A DNA stretch of 64,000 nucleotides. Source: Paraglaciecola sp. 20A4 (GTDB taxonomy: Bacteria; Pseudomonadota; Gammaproteobacteria; Enterobacterales; Alteromonadaceae). This document shows, piece by piece, positions 28,408-37,280 of the stretch. The notes under the pieces were generated by a model. That model worked only from the letters and a program-made list of their open reading frames with translations, was not told the DNA's origin and made no database searches. The position numbers were made by a program, and so were the translations under genes. The stretch lies in the NCBI RefSeq assembly GCF_011378905.1, contig NZ_WTPY01000008.1, positions 107,024 to 171,023 of the forward strand, in the 5' to 3' direction. Numbering within the stretch: position 1 is the first letter of the stretch; each line of letters opens with the position of its first letter.

Positions 28408-29106
28408 ATGAGTAAGCAAGCCCCAAAAAAGCAAAATGGTTTTTTCGGAAACCTCGCATTTAATATAATTATCCCCGTTGTGATCATGAGCAATTTAAGC
28501 TCAGATGAATACCTTGGTCCAGCGTGGAGTATTGTCGCCGCGTTAATTTTCCCTATTGGCTATGGCCTTTGGGATCTAAAAGAATCTGGCAAGGTAAACG
28601 CGTTTTCAATATTGGGGATTGTTAGCGTTATATTAACCGGCGGAATAAGCCTGTTAGAGCTGCCAGCACAATATATCGCCATAAAAGAAGCGGCAATTCC
28701 TGCTGTGATCGGTATTGCCGTACTCATCACCCAGCGCACGGCTAAACCACTGCTGAAGGTGTTGGTATTAAACGAGCAAATCGTCAACTGGGAAAATTTA
28801 AATCAGGCGCTCGAGGCCAAAGGCACTAGCAAAGATTTTGAAGCGAAAATGGCGATTAGTTCTTATATAGTCGCGGGGTCGTTTTTTCTCTCTTCATTTT
28901 TAAATTACGTGCTAGCAAAGGTGATTTTGGTTAGTCCGCCAGGTACTACCGCTTATACCGAAGAATTAGGCCGCATGACCGCCCTTAGTTATCCGGTGAT
29001 TGTAATTCCAAGTATGATTATGCTGATGGGCGCGCTGTGGTACTTATTTGCCCAAATCAAAAAATTAACAGGGGAAGAGTTAGAAAACTTCCTTGCTCAA
29101 CAGTAA
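28408..29106 (+). CDS. VC0807-family membrane protein
   Basis: A 232-residue integral membrane protein with about six hydrophobic segments (15-30, 37-55, 65-85, 90-110, 150-172, 195-218). The pattern GPAWSIVAALIFPIGYGLWDL resembles the VC0807 family annotated in vibrios and alteromonads. No catalytic motif is visible. It follows the rhomboid gene by 113 bases and is closed by a strong terminator, so it may be the last gene of the same unit. Confidence 0.7.
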   Translation: MSKQAPKKQNGFFGNLAFNIIIPVVIMSNLSSDEYLGPAWSIVAALIFPIGYGLWDLKESGKVNAFSILGIVSVILTGGISLLELPAQYIAIKEAAIPAVIGIAVLITQRTAKPLLKVLVLNEQIVNWENLNQALEAKGTSKDFEAKMAISSYIVAGSFFLSSFLNYVLAKVILVSPPGTTAYTEELGRMTALSYPVIVIPSMIMLMGALWYLFAQIKKLTGEELENFLAQQ

Positions 29107-29144
29107 TGACAACATTTATGTTGGCCAATACGCTGGCTTAAACA

Positions 29145-29181
29145 AAAAAACGCTGACAGATTTCTCTGTCAGCGTTTTTTT
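29145..29181. terminator. Strong bidirectional terminator
   Basis: A 12-bp perfect stem (29149-29160 AACGCTGACAGA with 29165-29176), tetraloop TTTC, with an A-run on the left and a T-run on the right. It lies between the VC0807-like gene and the convergent phosphatase gene. Confidence 0.9.
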
Positions 29182-29268
29182 ATTACTGAAATTTACACTT
29201 CAGTCGATTCAAGCAACATGCTCACAAACAATATACTCAGGTGAGTAACACCGAGCATTTAAAGCCTT

Positions 29269-30558
29269 CTATTCCCGCCCAAGCAGGGTAAATATATTGT
29301 CTGCCACTTGGGTATTATTAATAGAGCCTCGAAATTTATCACTGCCCGGCCCTTTAGCAAATACAGGAACATCCACACCGGTATGCCCGCCTGTTGTCCA
29401 ACCAGTGTTAGTGCGCAAGTCGAGCAAGGTTTTCACGGTTTGATAAGCTACTTCTTCATCTTCAGTATCGATACTTTCAATTGCCGACTTTTCTTCACCC
29501 GTTAGTGTGAAGCCTAATAAGTCACTGGCCAACGGTGCCTTATCCTTAGCTTTCATTAACTGTTTAGCAATAGAAAATGGTGATGCTTTAAGATTCTGCA
29601 CCCATTGTGGCTCCCACTTATAGACGGTATTCGCCCCTATCGTAAAACCGCCTGTGCTGTGATCTGCTGTTAGCACAACCAAAGTATCAGGATGAGTATC
29701 AACATACTCTTCTAGCCATGTCATGGTGCTAGCTAAATCTTGCATTTCGCCCATAGCCGCGCCCACATCATTAGAGTGACCCGCCCAGTCAACCTGACTC
29801 GCTTCAACTAATAAGAAAAAGCCTTTGTCATTTTCTAAATGTTTAACCGCTGTTTCAGTTAATGTTTGTAGGCGTTGTTTATCTGGCATATCCAGTGCCC
29901 AATTCAAACCTTGATCAGCAAACAACCCTAACAATGGCTTTGTTTCATCGGTGTCTTTTAAAGCAGCGATGTTATCAACGTACTCGTAACCAGCAGCGGT
30001 AAATTCAGCGATAAGATTACGATCGTCTCGTTTAAAATACTGCCAGCCTCCCCCCAACATAACATCGAGAACAAAGTCATTAGCCACTTTACGATCAAAG
30101 TAGCTATCGGCAATTTCGTTATAATTTTTTCTACTTTCGTTGTGAGCTGAATAACCAGCAGGCGTGGCGTGATTAATTTGCGAGGTCACCGCAACCCCCG
30201 TTTTCATGCCATGTTCTTTAGCCCATTCAAGTACCGTTTTCACTGGCTCTTTATCAACATCGACGGCAATAGCGCCATTGTATGTTTTGATGCCCGATGA
30301 CAAAGCTGTCGCGCCCGCAGCGGAATCAGTCACATATCCCGACACAGGTGCTGGGTAGGTACTTGCCATTCCAACCATCAAACGATCGAAAACAGTTCTT
30401 TCAACTTCAGGCGTATTACGGTCGTCCGAGAAATAACGATACGCGGTGGTATAAGCCGGCCCCATGCCATCACCAACAACCATGATGACATTTTTAGGTT
30501 CTTGCGCTATTGCTCCCATACAGATGGTTGATAGCAATACAGTACTCACAAACTTCAT
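29269..30558 (-). CDS. Alkaline phosphatase (PhoA superfamily)
   Basis: A periplasmic phosphomonoesterase. Signal peptide 1-18 ends AIA-Q. Active-site features: Asp30-Gly in VVGDGMGPAY, nucleophile Ser79 in TDSAAGATA, and the later metal ligands in QVDWAGHSND, LTADHSTGGF and TGGHTGVDVPVFA. The 429-residue mature-plus-signal length fits the family. ATG 30558 follows AGGA; a TTG frame to 30618 lacks a site and would bury the signal peptide. A TATAAT-like -10 lies at 30595-30600 (minus). Pho-box-like repeats nearby are too weak to claim. Confidence 0.92.
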   Translation of the reverse strand: MKFVSTVLLSTICMGAIAQEPKNVIMVVGDGMGPAYTTAYRYFSDDRNTPEVERTVFDRLMVGMASTYPAPVSGYVTDSAAGATALSSGIKTYNGAIAVDVDKEPVKTVLEWAKEHGMKTGVAVTSQINHATPAGYSAHNESRKNYNEIADSYFDRKVANDFVLDVMLGGGWQYFKRDDRNLIAEFTAAGYEYVDNIAALKDTDETKPLLGLFADQGLNWALDMPDKQRLQTLTETAVKHLENDKGFFLLVEASQVDWAGHSNDVGAAMGEMQDLASTMTWLEEYVDTHPDTLVVLTADHSTGGFTIGANTVYKWEPQWVQNLKASPFSIAKQLMKAKDKAPLASDLLGFTLTGEEKSAIESIDTEDEEVAYQTVKTLLDLRTNTGWTTGGHTGVDVPVFAKGPGSDKFRGSINNTQVADNIFTLLGRE

Positions 30559-31025
30559 TTCGATCCTATATTTTGCTTTATATTCAATCAATCGATTATA
30601 CGCAGGGTTTTGTGACAAGCAGTAGCACTGTAGTAGGAATTTTGTAAATTCGAAGGGCTAATATGTAGCAAAATATGTGAGGGAAGTACGAAAGAGTGAC
30701 GAAATAATTATTCACTTTTAGACAGTGAACCTGAAACAGCACGCTTCATCACGCAATGAGTAATAAGATGCGATTAATTTTCTTACCATTAATAAAAGAC
30801 CTTCTAGAATATTAGCCTCAGCTCTCCAGTGAAAGACTCGCTTAATGACGCTTTTTCAGAAAATGAATAAAGCACACCAACTCGCATTCACAAAGTAAAT
30901 ACCAAGTATAAATAGCATTTCCTTTCGTTATTACATTTCTCCCAGTAGGATTCATTCATCGGTTAGCAAGCGCAACAATGCAAATGCTAATCAAACTTTA
31001 CCCTACAAACATAAGGAACACCGTC
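30559..31025. promoter_or_regulatory. Divergent intergenic region of the phosphatase gene and aceA
   Basis: A 467-base gap with no convincing gene. On the minus strand TATAAT (30595-30600) is a good -10 for the phosphatase gene, about 40 bases before its start. On the plus strand a TATAAA (30907-30912) could be the aceA -10, which would give an aceA leader of about 100 nt. The aceA Shine-Dalgarno AAGGA lies nine bases before its ATG. I see no long inverted repeats or known operator with confidence. Confidence 0.45.
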
Positions 31026-32627
31026 ATGTCTAATTATACAAATGACATTCAAGCCGCTCAAACACTAACGGCTGACAATAGCCAAACTTGGAACGCAATC
31101 AACCCAGAATACGTTGCCCGTATGAAGGCACAGAATCGTTTCAAAACGGGTCTAGATATCGCGAAATATACCGCAGGTATTATGCGTAAAGACATGGCGG
31201 ATTATGATAAAGATTCAAGTTCATATACTCAATCTTTAGGTTGCTGGCATGGATTCATTGGCCAACAAAAAATGTTAGCCATTAAAAAGCACCATGGCAC
31301 AACCGATAAGAGCTATTTGTACTTGTCTGGTTGGATGGTAGCGGCGTTACGTTCTGAGTTCGGACCTCTTCCAGACCAGTCAATGCATGAGAAAACGTCT
31401 GTTCCTGCACTAATTGAAGAGCTCTATACTTTTTTACGTCAAGCCGATGCAAAAGAACTAGGTGAATTGTTTAGCGCGCTTGATAAAGCGAAAGAAGCGG
31501 GTGAAAGCACACAAGAAATCCAAGATAAAATAGATAACTACCAAACCCATGTAGTGCCTATTATTGCCGATATCGATGCAGGCTTTGGTAATGAGGAAGC
31601 AACTTACCTACTTGCTAAGAAAATGATTGAAGCTGGCGCATGTTGTATCCAAATCGAAAACCAAGTGTCAGACGCAAAACAATGTGGTCACCAAGACGGT
31701 AAAGTAACCGTTCCACATGAAGATTTTTTATGTAAGATTAATGCCGTACGTTACGCGTTTCTTGAGCTGGGTGTAGATGATGGTGTCATAGTTGCGCGTA
31801 CAGATTCCTTGGGCGCAGGTCTAACACAGAAAATCCCTGTATCTCAATCACCAAACGACTTGGCAGCTCAATACAATGCGTTTTTAGAAACTACACCGGT
31901 TAATTCTGTTAATGATTTAAAAGACGGTGACTCAGTACTTAAACTTAATGGAGAACTGGTAAAACCTGTTCGTTTACCAAACGGTTTATATAAGTTTAAA
32001 GCCGACACAGGTTTCGACCGCGTAGTGTTAGATTGCATAACCTCGCTACAAAACGGTGCTGATTTATTGTGGATTGAGACTGAAAAACCGCATGTTCAAC
32101 AAATCGGTGATATGGTGAATGCCATCCGCAAAGAAGTACCTGATGCGAAACTTGTGTATAACAACTCACCATCATTTAACTGGACCCTTAACTTCCGTCA
32201 ACAGGTGTTTGATGCATGGGTTGAAGGTGGCAAAGATGTATCTGATTATAACCGTGAGGAGCTTATGTCGGTTCGTTATGACACATCTGAACTGGCACTT
32301 GAAGCAGATGAAAAAGTACGTACTTTCCAAGCTGATTCAGCTCGTGAAGCGGGTATATTCCATCACTTGATTACATTGCCGACTTATCACACTGCTGCAT
32401 TGTCAACTGACAATCTTGCGAAAGGCTACTTCGGTGAAGAAGGTATGTTAGCGTATGTTAAAGGTGTTCAACGTAAAGAATTACGTGAAGGCTTAGCATG
32501 TGTTAAACACCAAGCAATGGCTGGCTCTAACCTAGGTGATGATCACAAAGAGTATTTCTCAGGTGACCAGGCATTGAAAGCATCGGGTAAAGACAACACC
32601 ATGAATCAGTTTGACGTTGCCGTTTAA
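31026..32627 (+). CDS. aceA: Isocitrate lyase (long type)
   Basis: Splits isocitrate to glyoxylate and succinate, the first glyoxylate-shunt enzyme. The catalytic motif KQCGH is at 218-222, preceded by PIIADIDAGFGNEEATYLL and followed by VARTDSLGAGL. At 533 residues it is the long form found in Pseudomonas and many marine gammaproteobacteria, not the 434-residue E. coli form. ATG 31026 (MSNYTNDIQ) has AAGGA upstream; a frame from 30978 has no homology. Malate synthase lies 1.3 kb downstream, so growth on acetate or fatty acids is supported. Confidence 0.96.
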   Translation: MSNYTNDIQAAQTLTADNSQTWNAINPEYVARMKAQNRFKTGLDIAKYTAGIMRKDMADYDKDSSSYTQSLGCWHGFIGQQKMLAIKKHHGTTDKSYLYLSGWMVAALRSEFGPLPDQSMHEKTSVPALIEELYTFLRQADAKELGELFSALDKAKEAGESTQEIQDKIDNYQTHVVPIIADIDAGFGNEEATYLLAKKMIEAGACCIQIENQVSDAKQCGHQDGKVTVPHEDFLCKINAVRYAFLELGVDDGVIVARTDSLGAGLTQKIPVSQSPNDLAAQYNAFLETTPVNSVNDLKDGDSVLKLNGELVKPVRLPNGLYKFKADTGFDRVVLDCITSLQNGADLLWIETEKPHVQQIGDMVNAIRKEVPDAKLVYNNSPSFNWTLNFRQQVFDAWVEGGKDVSDYNREELMSVRYDTSELALEADEKVRTFQADSAREAGIFHHLITLPTYHTAALSTDNLAKGYFGEEGMLAYVKGVQRKELREGLACVKHQAMAGSNLGDDHKEYFSGDQALKASGKDNTMNQFDVAV

Positions 32628-32651
32628 CGTCTAATTTTTAATAAAATCTAA

Positions 32652-32679
32652 AAATAGCAGGGAAACCTGCTATTTTTTT
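32652..32679 (+). terminator. Terminator of aceA
   Basis: A perfect 10-bp stem (32652-32661 with 32666-32675, GAAA loop) ends in a T-run to 32679, about 25 bases after the stop. Confidence 0.9.
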
Positions 32680-32893
32680 GCCTGTAAATCACCATTCACT
32701 TACAGAATGAAGTTGCCTTGAATATTCCATTTATATATAAAAAATATCATTGAATCGCTCCAAGTAACTAATTTTAAATATTAATTATCGATTAAATACA
32801 GCAACTTAAAATTTATTACATTCTTGCTAGCATCTTTTGCCCATCTGAGTACAATCGAGTTATTCAATAAAAAACAAAACGTGTATTAATATT

Positions 32894-33838
32894 ATGAATA
32901 TTGCTAAAGTCGATCTGAATTTATTGGTTTATCTGGATGTTCTTCTTCGTGAAGGCAGCGTAACCCGTGCAGCAAATCAACTGAGCATTACGCAACCCGC
33001 AATGAGTAACGGTCTAAAACGACTAAGGGATTTATTTAAAGACCCGCTTCTAGTGCGCACCAGTGACGGTATGACACCAACCAAGCGTGCCTTAGAACTG
33101 CAACCGGTCATACGCGATGTGTTATCCAAGCTTGAAGCATCGATTCAACCTGAGACAGATTTCGTTCCTGAAACCAGTAAACGCACGTTTAGAATAATGG
33201 CCAGTGATTATGCTGAGTCTACGTTACTACTAGAAGTTATTCGTCAACTGGCCAATGCAGCCCCAAATATTACACTTGATATGATCACGCCAAGTGACGT
33301 GACGTTCCATGATGTTGAACAAGGCAGAGTCGATATGGCCATTAATCGCTTTGAAGAATTGCCTCTGTCGTTCCATCAAAAGGTGGTGTGGTACGACAGA
33401 TTTGCCTGCGTAGTGAGCAGCAATAACCCAATCGTTAACGACTTCACACTGCAAAACTATATCGACAGTAAGCATATTTGGGTGAGTAAAACGGGGTTTG
33501 GTGTAGGGGTTGGTATTGATCCTAATGAAGTACAAAAACTCGGATGGGTCGATGCCGAGCTGACTAAGATTGGCCAAAAGCGTGATATTCGTGTGTTTAC
33601 CCGTCATTACCACGTTGCCTTACAACTGGCTAAAATTAAGAACCTCGTTGCAACCTTGCCCAGTAAAGCGGCGGCTCTTTATGAGAATGATCCCAACATT
33701 GTTATTCTTGACCCTCCGTTTGATATACCACCGATTGGTTTAAAAATGGCTTGGAGCGCCCTATTGCATCATGACGCTGGTCATATTTGGCTGCGCAGAT
33801 TAATTACTGAGGTAGGTGATGCATTATCCGCTCAGTAA
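32894..33838 (+). CDS. LysR-family transcriptional regulator
   Basis: A 314-residue regulator: N-terminal winged helix-turn-helix (about 8-65, VDLNLLVYLDVLLREGSVTRAANQL...QPAMSNGLKRLRDLF) and a C-terminal effector-binding domain from about 95. Placed between aceA and malate synthase on the same strand, it is the natural candidate regulator of the glyoxylate shunt, perhaps sensing an organic acid; this is inference from location. aceA has its own terminator, so the regulator has its own promoter. Confidence 0.88.
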   Translation: MNIAKVDLNLLVYLDVLLREGSVTRAANQLSITQPAMSNGLKRLRDLFKDPLLVRTSDGMTPTKRALELQPVIRDVLSKLEASIQPETDFVPETSKRTFRIMASDYAESTLLLEVIRQLANAAPNITLDMITPSDVTFHDVEQGRVDMAINRFEELPLSFHQKVVWYDRFACVVSSNNPIVNDFTLQNYIDSKHIWVSKTGFGVGVGIDPNEVQKLGWVDAELTKIGQKRDIRVFTRHYHVALQLAKIKNLVATLPSKAAALYENDPNIVILDPPFDIPPIGLKMAWSALLHHDAGHIWLRRLITEVGDALSAQ

Positions 33839-33902
33839 GCAATAAGTATTCACCAAGTAAATAGCTAGGATAGAAACCATAAATTAAACAAACTAAGGAT
33901 TC

Positions 33903-33937
33903 CTCCGTAGACTTGAGGTATTGCCTAACTAGCGGAG
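33903..33937 (+). promoter_or_regulatory. Hairpin that can mask the malate synthase Shine-Dalgarno
   Basis: CTCCG (33903-33907) pairs with CGGAG (33933-33937), the ribosome-binding site of the next gene. The stem continues with TAG/CTA, TT/AA and AGG/CCT around a 5-nt loop, broken by small bulges. The ATG is at 33944. The fold could limit translation until opened by a ligand, protein or temperature; function is inferred. Confidence 0.38.
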
Positions 33938-33943
33938 TAAAAT

Positions 33944-36115
33944 ATGCAAGATTATATTCAACGGGGGCAACTTCAAGTTGCTAAGCAGCTTGATACCTTT
34001 ATCGAAGAGCAGGCGCTACCAGGCAGCGATGTAACGTCATCGGTATTTTGGGCTAGGTTTAGTGAGATTGTGGCTGAGCTGACACCAGTCAATAAAGCCT
34101 TATTAGCCAAACGTGACACATTGCAGCAAAAAATTGATGAATACTGTCAAACTAGATCATCTTTAGTAACTGACGAATACAAATCGTTTTTGCGAGAAAT
34201 TGGTTACCTAGAAACACCCCCTGATGATTTCGCGATCACCACAGACAAAGTGGATGCTGAAGTTGCCACAATGGCTGGTGCCCAACTCGTTGTACCTATT
34301 AATAATGCTCGCTTTGCTCTTAACGCTGCTAATGCTCGATGGGGCAGCCTATACGATGCGGCATACGGCACAGACGTAATACCTCAAGACAATGATACGA
34401 CTCGCGCCAAGGGTTACGACCCTGTACGTGGACAACTGGTTATTGAATACGCCAGAAAGTGGTTGGACGTTATCGCCCCTCTGACTAAGGGCTCGCACTT
34501 AGATAGTCAGCACTACGACATCACATCAGGCCAGTTAGTTGTCACGCTTAAAGATGGCAATACAGCAGCATTAACGTCGCCTGCTAACTTTATTGGTTAC
34601 TGCGGCGACATTAGCGCCCCGGCAGCGATTTTATTGCGCCACCATGGCCTTCACGCTGAACTTCAATTTGATAGGACACATCAGGTTGGCCAAAGTGATC
34701 CCGCTGGCATGAAAGATATTTTGTTAGAATCTGCACTGACCACCATCATGGATTGTGAAGACTCAGTGACAGCCGTCGATGCGCAGGATAAGACCTTGGT
34801 TTATCAAAATTGGCTGGGGTTAATTAAGGGCAACCTTGAAGTAAGCATGCAAAAATCTGGCAGTGCTTCTGTCAGGCGCCTCAATGATGATAGGTCTTAT
34901 ATATCAACCGACGGAAAACCTTTTTCCTTAAGCGGCCGCAGCATGATGTTCGTGCGTAATGTAGGTCACTTAATGACGAACGACGCCATACTGTTTGATG
35001 GAAAGCCTATTTATGAAGGGATCATGGATGCGGTGATTACAAGCTTAATAGCCAAACATGATTTACTCGGCAACGGCAAGTATAAAAACAGCAAAAATGG
35101 CAGCATCTATATTGTTAAGCCTAAAATGCATGGTTCAGAGGAAGTCGCATATGCAGACACCTTATTTAGCCAAGTAGAAGATGCACTAGCGCTACCGCGC
35201 AATACCTTAAAAATGGGTATTATGGATGAAGAAAGACGTACCAGTGTAAACTTAAAAGCCTGTATAAACGCCGCTAAAGCACGTGCGGTATTTATTAACA
35301 CCGGTTTCTTAGATAGAACAGGGGATGAAATTCATACCTCAATGCATTTAGGGCCTTTTGCGCTAAAAGCTGAAATCAAACAACAGCCTTGGTTAACGGC
35401 TTATGAGTTGGCGAATGTTAAAATAGGCATAGATGCTGGGATGTCTGGCAAGGCGCAAATAGGCAAAGGTATGTGGCCAACCCCTGATAACATGGCTGAT
35501 ATGATGCAAAGTAAAACAGCGCATCCACAGTCTGGGGCGAACACGGCTTGGGTACCCTCGCCTACCGCTGCTACTTTACACGCGCTGCATTACCACCAGA
35601 TAGATGTGTTTAATTTACGCAACGCGATTGCTGAAACACCCTTTGACGGTCTAGACGACATTCTTACCGTCCCGCTGCTAAAGAATCGAGCGGCGCTAAG
35701 TAAGCAAGACATTCAGCGTGAACTTGATAATAACGTGCAAGGCATTTTAGGTTATGTTGTCCGCTGGGTACATCAAGGCATCGGGTGCTCTAAAGTACCT
35801 GATATCCATAATGTAGGGTTAATGGAAGATAGAGCCACGTTAAGAATTTCCAGCCAGCACATCGCTAATTGGCTGTTGCACGGTTTGATAGATGAAAGCC
35901 AAATCAATGATTCAATGTTGCGTATGGCAAAGCTAGTGGATGAGCAAAACAGTACGGATGCTGAATATATTGCCATGATGCCCGACCCTATTCAGTCGAT
36001 TGCATTTCAGGCAGCACAAGAGCTTATATTAAAAGGCACAGCGCAGCCCAATGGGTATACAGAACCGGTATTACATGCCAAACGCAGAGAGATGAAGCAA
36101 AAGCGTAATAGCTAA
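33944..36115 (+). CDS. glcB: Malate synthase G
   Basis: Condenses glyoxylate with acetyl-CoA to malate. The 723 residues equal E. coli GlcB in length and show its blocks: NARWGSLYDAAYGTD, GYDPVRG, TTIMDCEDSVTAVDA, IVKPKMHGSEEVAYA, MGIMDEERRTSVNLKACI and PSPTAATLHALHYH. The G isoform is normally tied to glycolate use, but here it stands in the aceA-lysR cluster and probably serves the glyoxylate shunt. GGAG precedes the ATG by six bases and lies in a possible hairpin. Confidence 0.96.
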   Translation: MQDYIQRGQLQVAKQLDTFIEEQALPGSDVTSSVFWARFSEIVAELTPVNKALLAKRDTLQQKIDEYCQTRSSLVTDEYKSFLREIGYLETPPDDFAITTDKVDAEVATMAGAQLVVPINNARFALNAANARWGSLYDAAYGTDVIPQDNDTTRAKGYDPVRGQLVIEYARKWLDVIAPLTKGSHLDSQHYDITSGQLVVTLKDGNTAALTSPANFIGYCGDISAPAAILLRHHGLHAELQFDRTHQVGQSDPAGMKDILLESALTTIMDCEDSVTAVDAQDKTLVYQNWLGLIKGNLEVSMQKSGSASVRRLNDDRSYISTDGKPFSLSGRSMMFVRNVGHLMTNDAILFDGKPIYEGIMDAVITSLIAKHDLLGNGKYKNSKNGSIYIVKPKMHGSEEVAYADTLFSQVEDALALPRNTLKMGIMDEERRTSVNLKACINAAKARAVFINTGFLDRTGDEIHTSMHLGPFALKAEIKQQPWLTAYELANVKIGIDAGMSGKAQIGKGMWPTPDNMADMMQSKTAHPQSGANTAWVPSPTAATLHALHYHQIDVFNLRNAIAETPFDGLDDILTVPLLKNRAALSKQDIQRELDNNVQGILGYVVRWVHQGIGCSKVPDIHNVGLMEDRATLRISSQHIANWLLHGLIDESQINDSMLRMAKLVDEQNSTDAEYIAMMPDPIQSIAFQAAQELILKGTAQPNGYTEPVLHAKRREMKQKRNS

Positions 36116-36137
36116 CATCCTTTCAGTAGACTAAAAG

Positions 36138-36169
36138 CTTGATAGCGTATCAATTGAGACGCTATCAAG
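36138..36169 (+). terminator. Terminator-like hairpin after malate synthase G
   Basis: A perfect 11-bp stem (36138-36148 CTTGATAGCGT with 36159-36169) starts 22 bases after the stop. The tail is short and only partly T-rich. Confidence 0.55.
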
Positions 36170-36385
36170 TCCTATTTACCGCTATAATTGTATTACTCAC
36201 TTTTATCACTCTAAAATACTTCATATGCAAGGCTGTGATGGCTTGTAACACACAAAACATCGACAGTTTATGTAGCATGTTTCATGCAATCTAAGGCTAT
36301 CACTATCAACTTTTAAAGGAATAATGCGTTCCAAGCGAAGATAAATTCAACGTTTTATTGAGTATTTTAGATTCTTCGTACCTTT

Positions 36386-37168
36386 TCAGTCCACAGTAAA
36401 TCCTTTACTTTTGCCCAATGCTCTTAGATATCTAACGGGTATGGCATAACTAATTCCGCTGGGTTTCTCTAAGACAGCCTCTTTCGTTTCTTTTATGAAT
36501 ACTTTGTTGAGTATCCCAAGCACCTCTCCTGATTGGGCATCATAGAGTGCGCTACCGCTATTGCCCGGATATGCAATCATGTCTAATTGATAGATCATAA
36601 ACGGGTTTTCCAATCGATTGCGCATGGTCATCGTCAATTGACTAGAATTAACGCTTGGGATTACATCCGGCGTTAATGCTGCAATGATGCCTCTGTGCGT
36701 CGCTGGGTATAAACCTAAAATAGATCCAATGGGAAAACCTGTCATCAAAATGTCTTGACCGTCATCAGCATAATCATCGGTACTAAGCACCATAGCTGGT
36801 AATTTATCGCGAATTTTAAGTATCGCCAGATCATGCACAGGGTCTTTCGCTATCACTTCCGCTTTATGGATTTTAGGTTGCCGCCCAGTACCCGAGAATA
36901 CTATGTGATATTGAACAACTTGTGGGTCGAGTGCTTCAGACACCACATGATAATTAGTTGCTATAAGTGTGCCATCGCCGAAAGCAAAGCCACTTCCGCG
37001 AAGTTGATGGGTACTCGAAGACATCGCATCATAAAGACCGACTCCCACAATCGACGGCTTAATTTTTTTTACTAATTTGGTTTTCTCTGTGGCGTTAGTC
37101 GCACCGCAAAAAACGATTAAAGAAAAAACAACACAAATGATTTTATATACACAGTTTTTCGTTATCAT
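36386..37168 (-). CDS. Secreted trypsin-like serine protease (S1C/HtrA-like catalytic domain)
   Basis: A 260-residue protein with an N-terminal signal sequence (1-26, hydrophobic 10-22). The catalytic triad is His74 (ATNYHVVS), Asp113 (VHDLAILKI) and Ser204 (YPGNSGSALYD). There is no PDZ domain, so it is a stand-alone periplasmic or secreted protease rather than DegP or DegS. It is the only minus-strand gene between the glyoxylate cluster and the polysaccharide island and marks the boundary. Substrate unknown. Confidence 0.85.
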   Translation of the reverse strand: MITKNCVYKIICVVFSLIVFCGATNATEKTKLVKKIKPSIVGVGLYDAMSSSTHQLRGSGFAFGDGTLIATNYHVVSEALDPQVVQYHIVFSGTGRQPKIHKAEVIAKDPVHDLAILKIRDKLPAMVLSTDDYADDGQDILMTGFPIGSILGLYPATHRGIIAALTPDVIPSVNSSQLTMTMRNRLENPFMIYQLDMIAYPGNSGSALYDAQSGEVLGILNKVFIKETKEAVLEKPSGISYAIPVRYLRALGKSKGFTVD

Positions 37169-37280
37169 AATGGACTACTTATTTTTCGTAAGGCTGACGT
37201 GAGCAAAATACCGTTGTAACGGCAATAGCATAACGTGATGTTTACCTAAAGGTTATACACAAAATATTAGGATTAATGAA

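Noticed and set aside
30559..30660. A Pho box upstream of the alkaline phosphatase gene
   Set aside because: One CTTGTCAC half resembles the consensus but the second half does not, and the spacing to the -10 is wrong. PhoB control remains possible but unsupported.
37211..37222. CCGTTGTA upstream of the epimerase, shared with the sigma-54 upstream repeat
   Set aside because: The 8-mer match is real, but no -24/-12 element follows within a useful distance, so it is probably chance.
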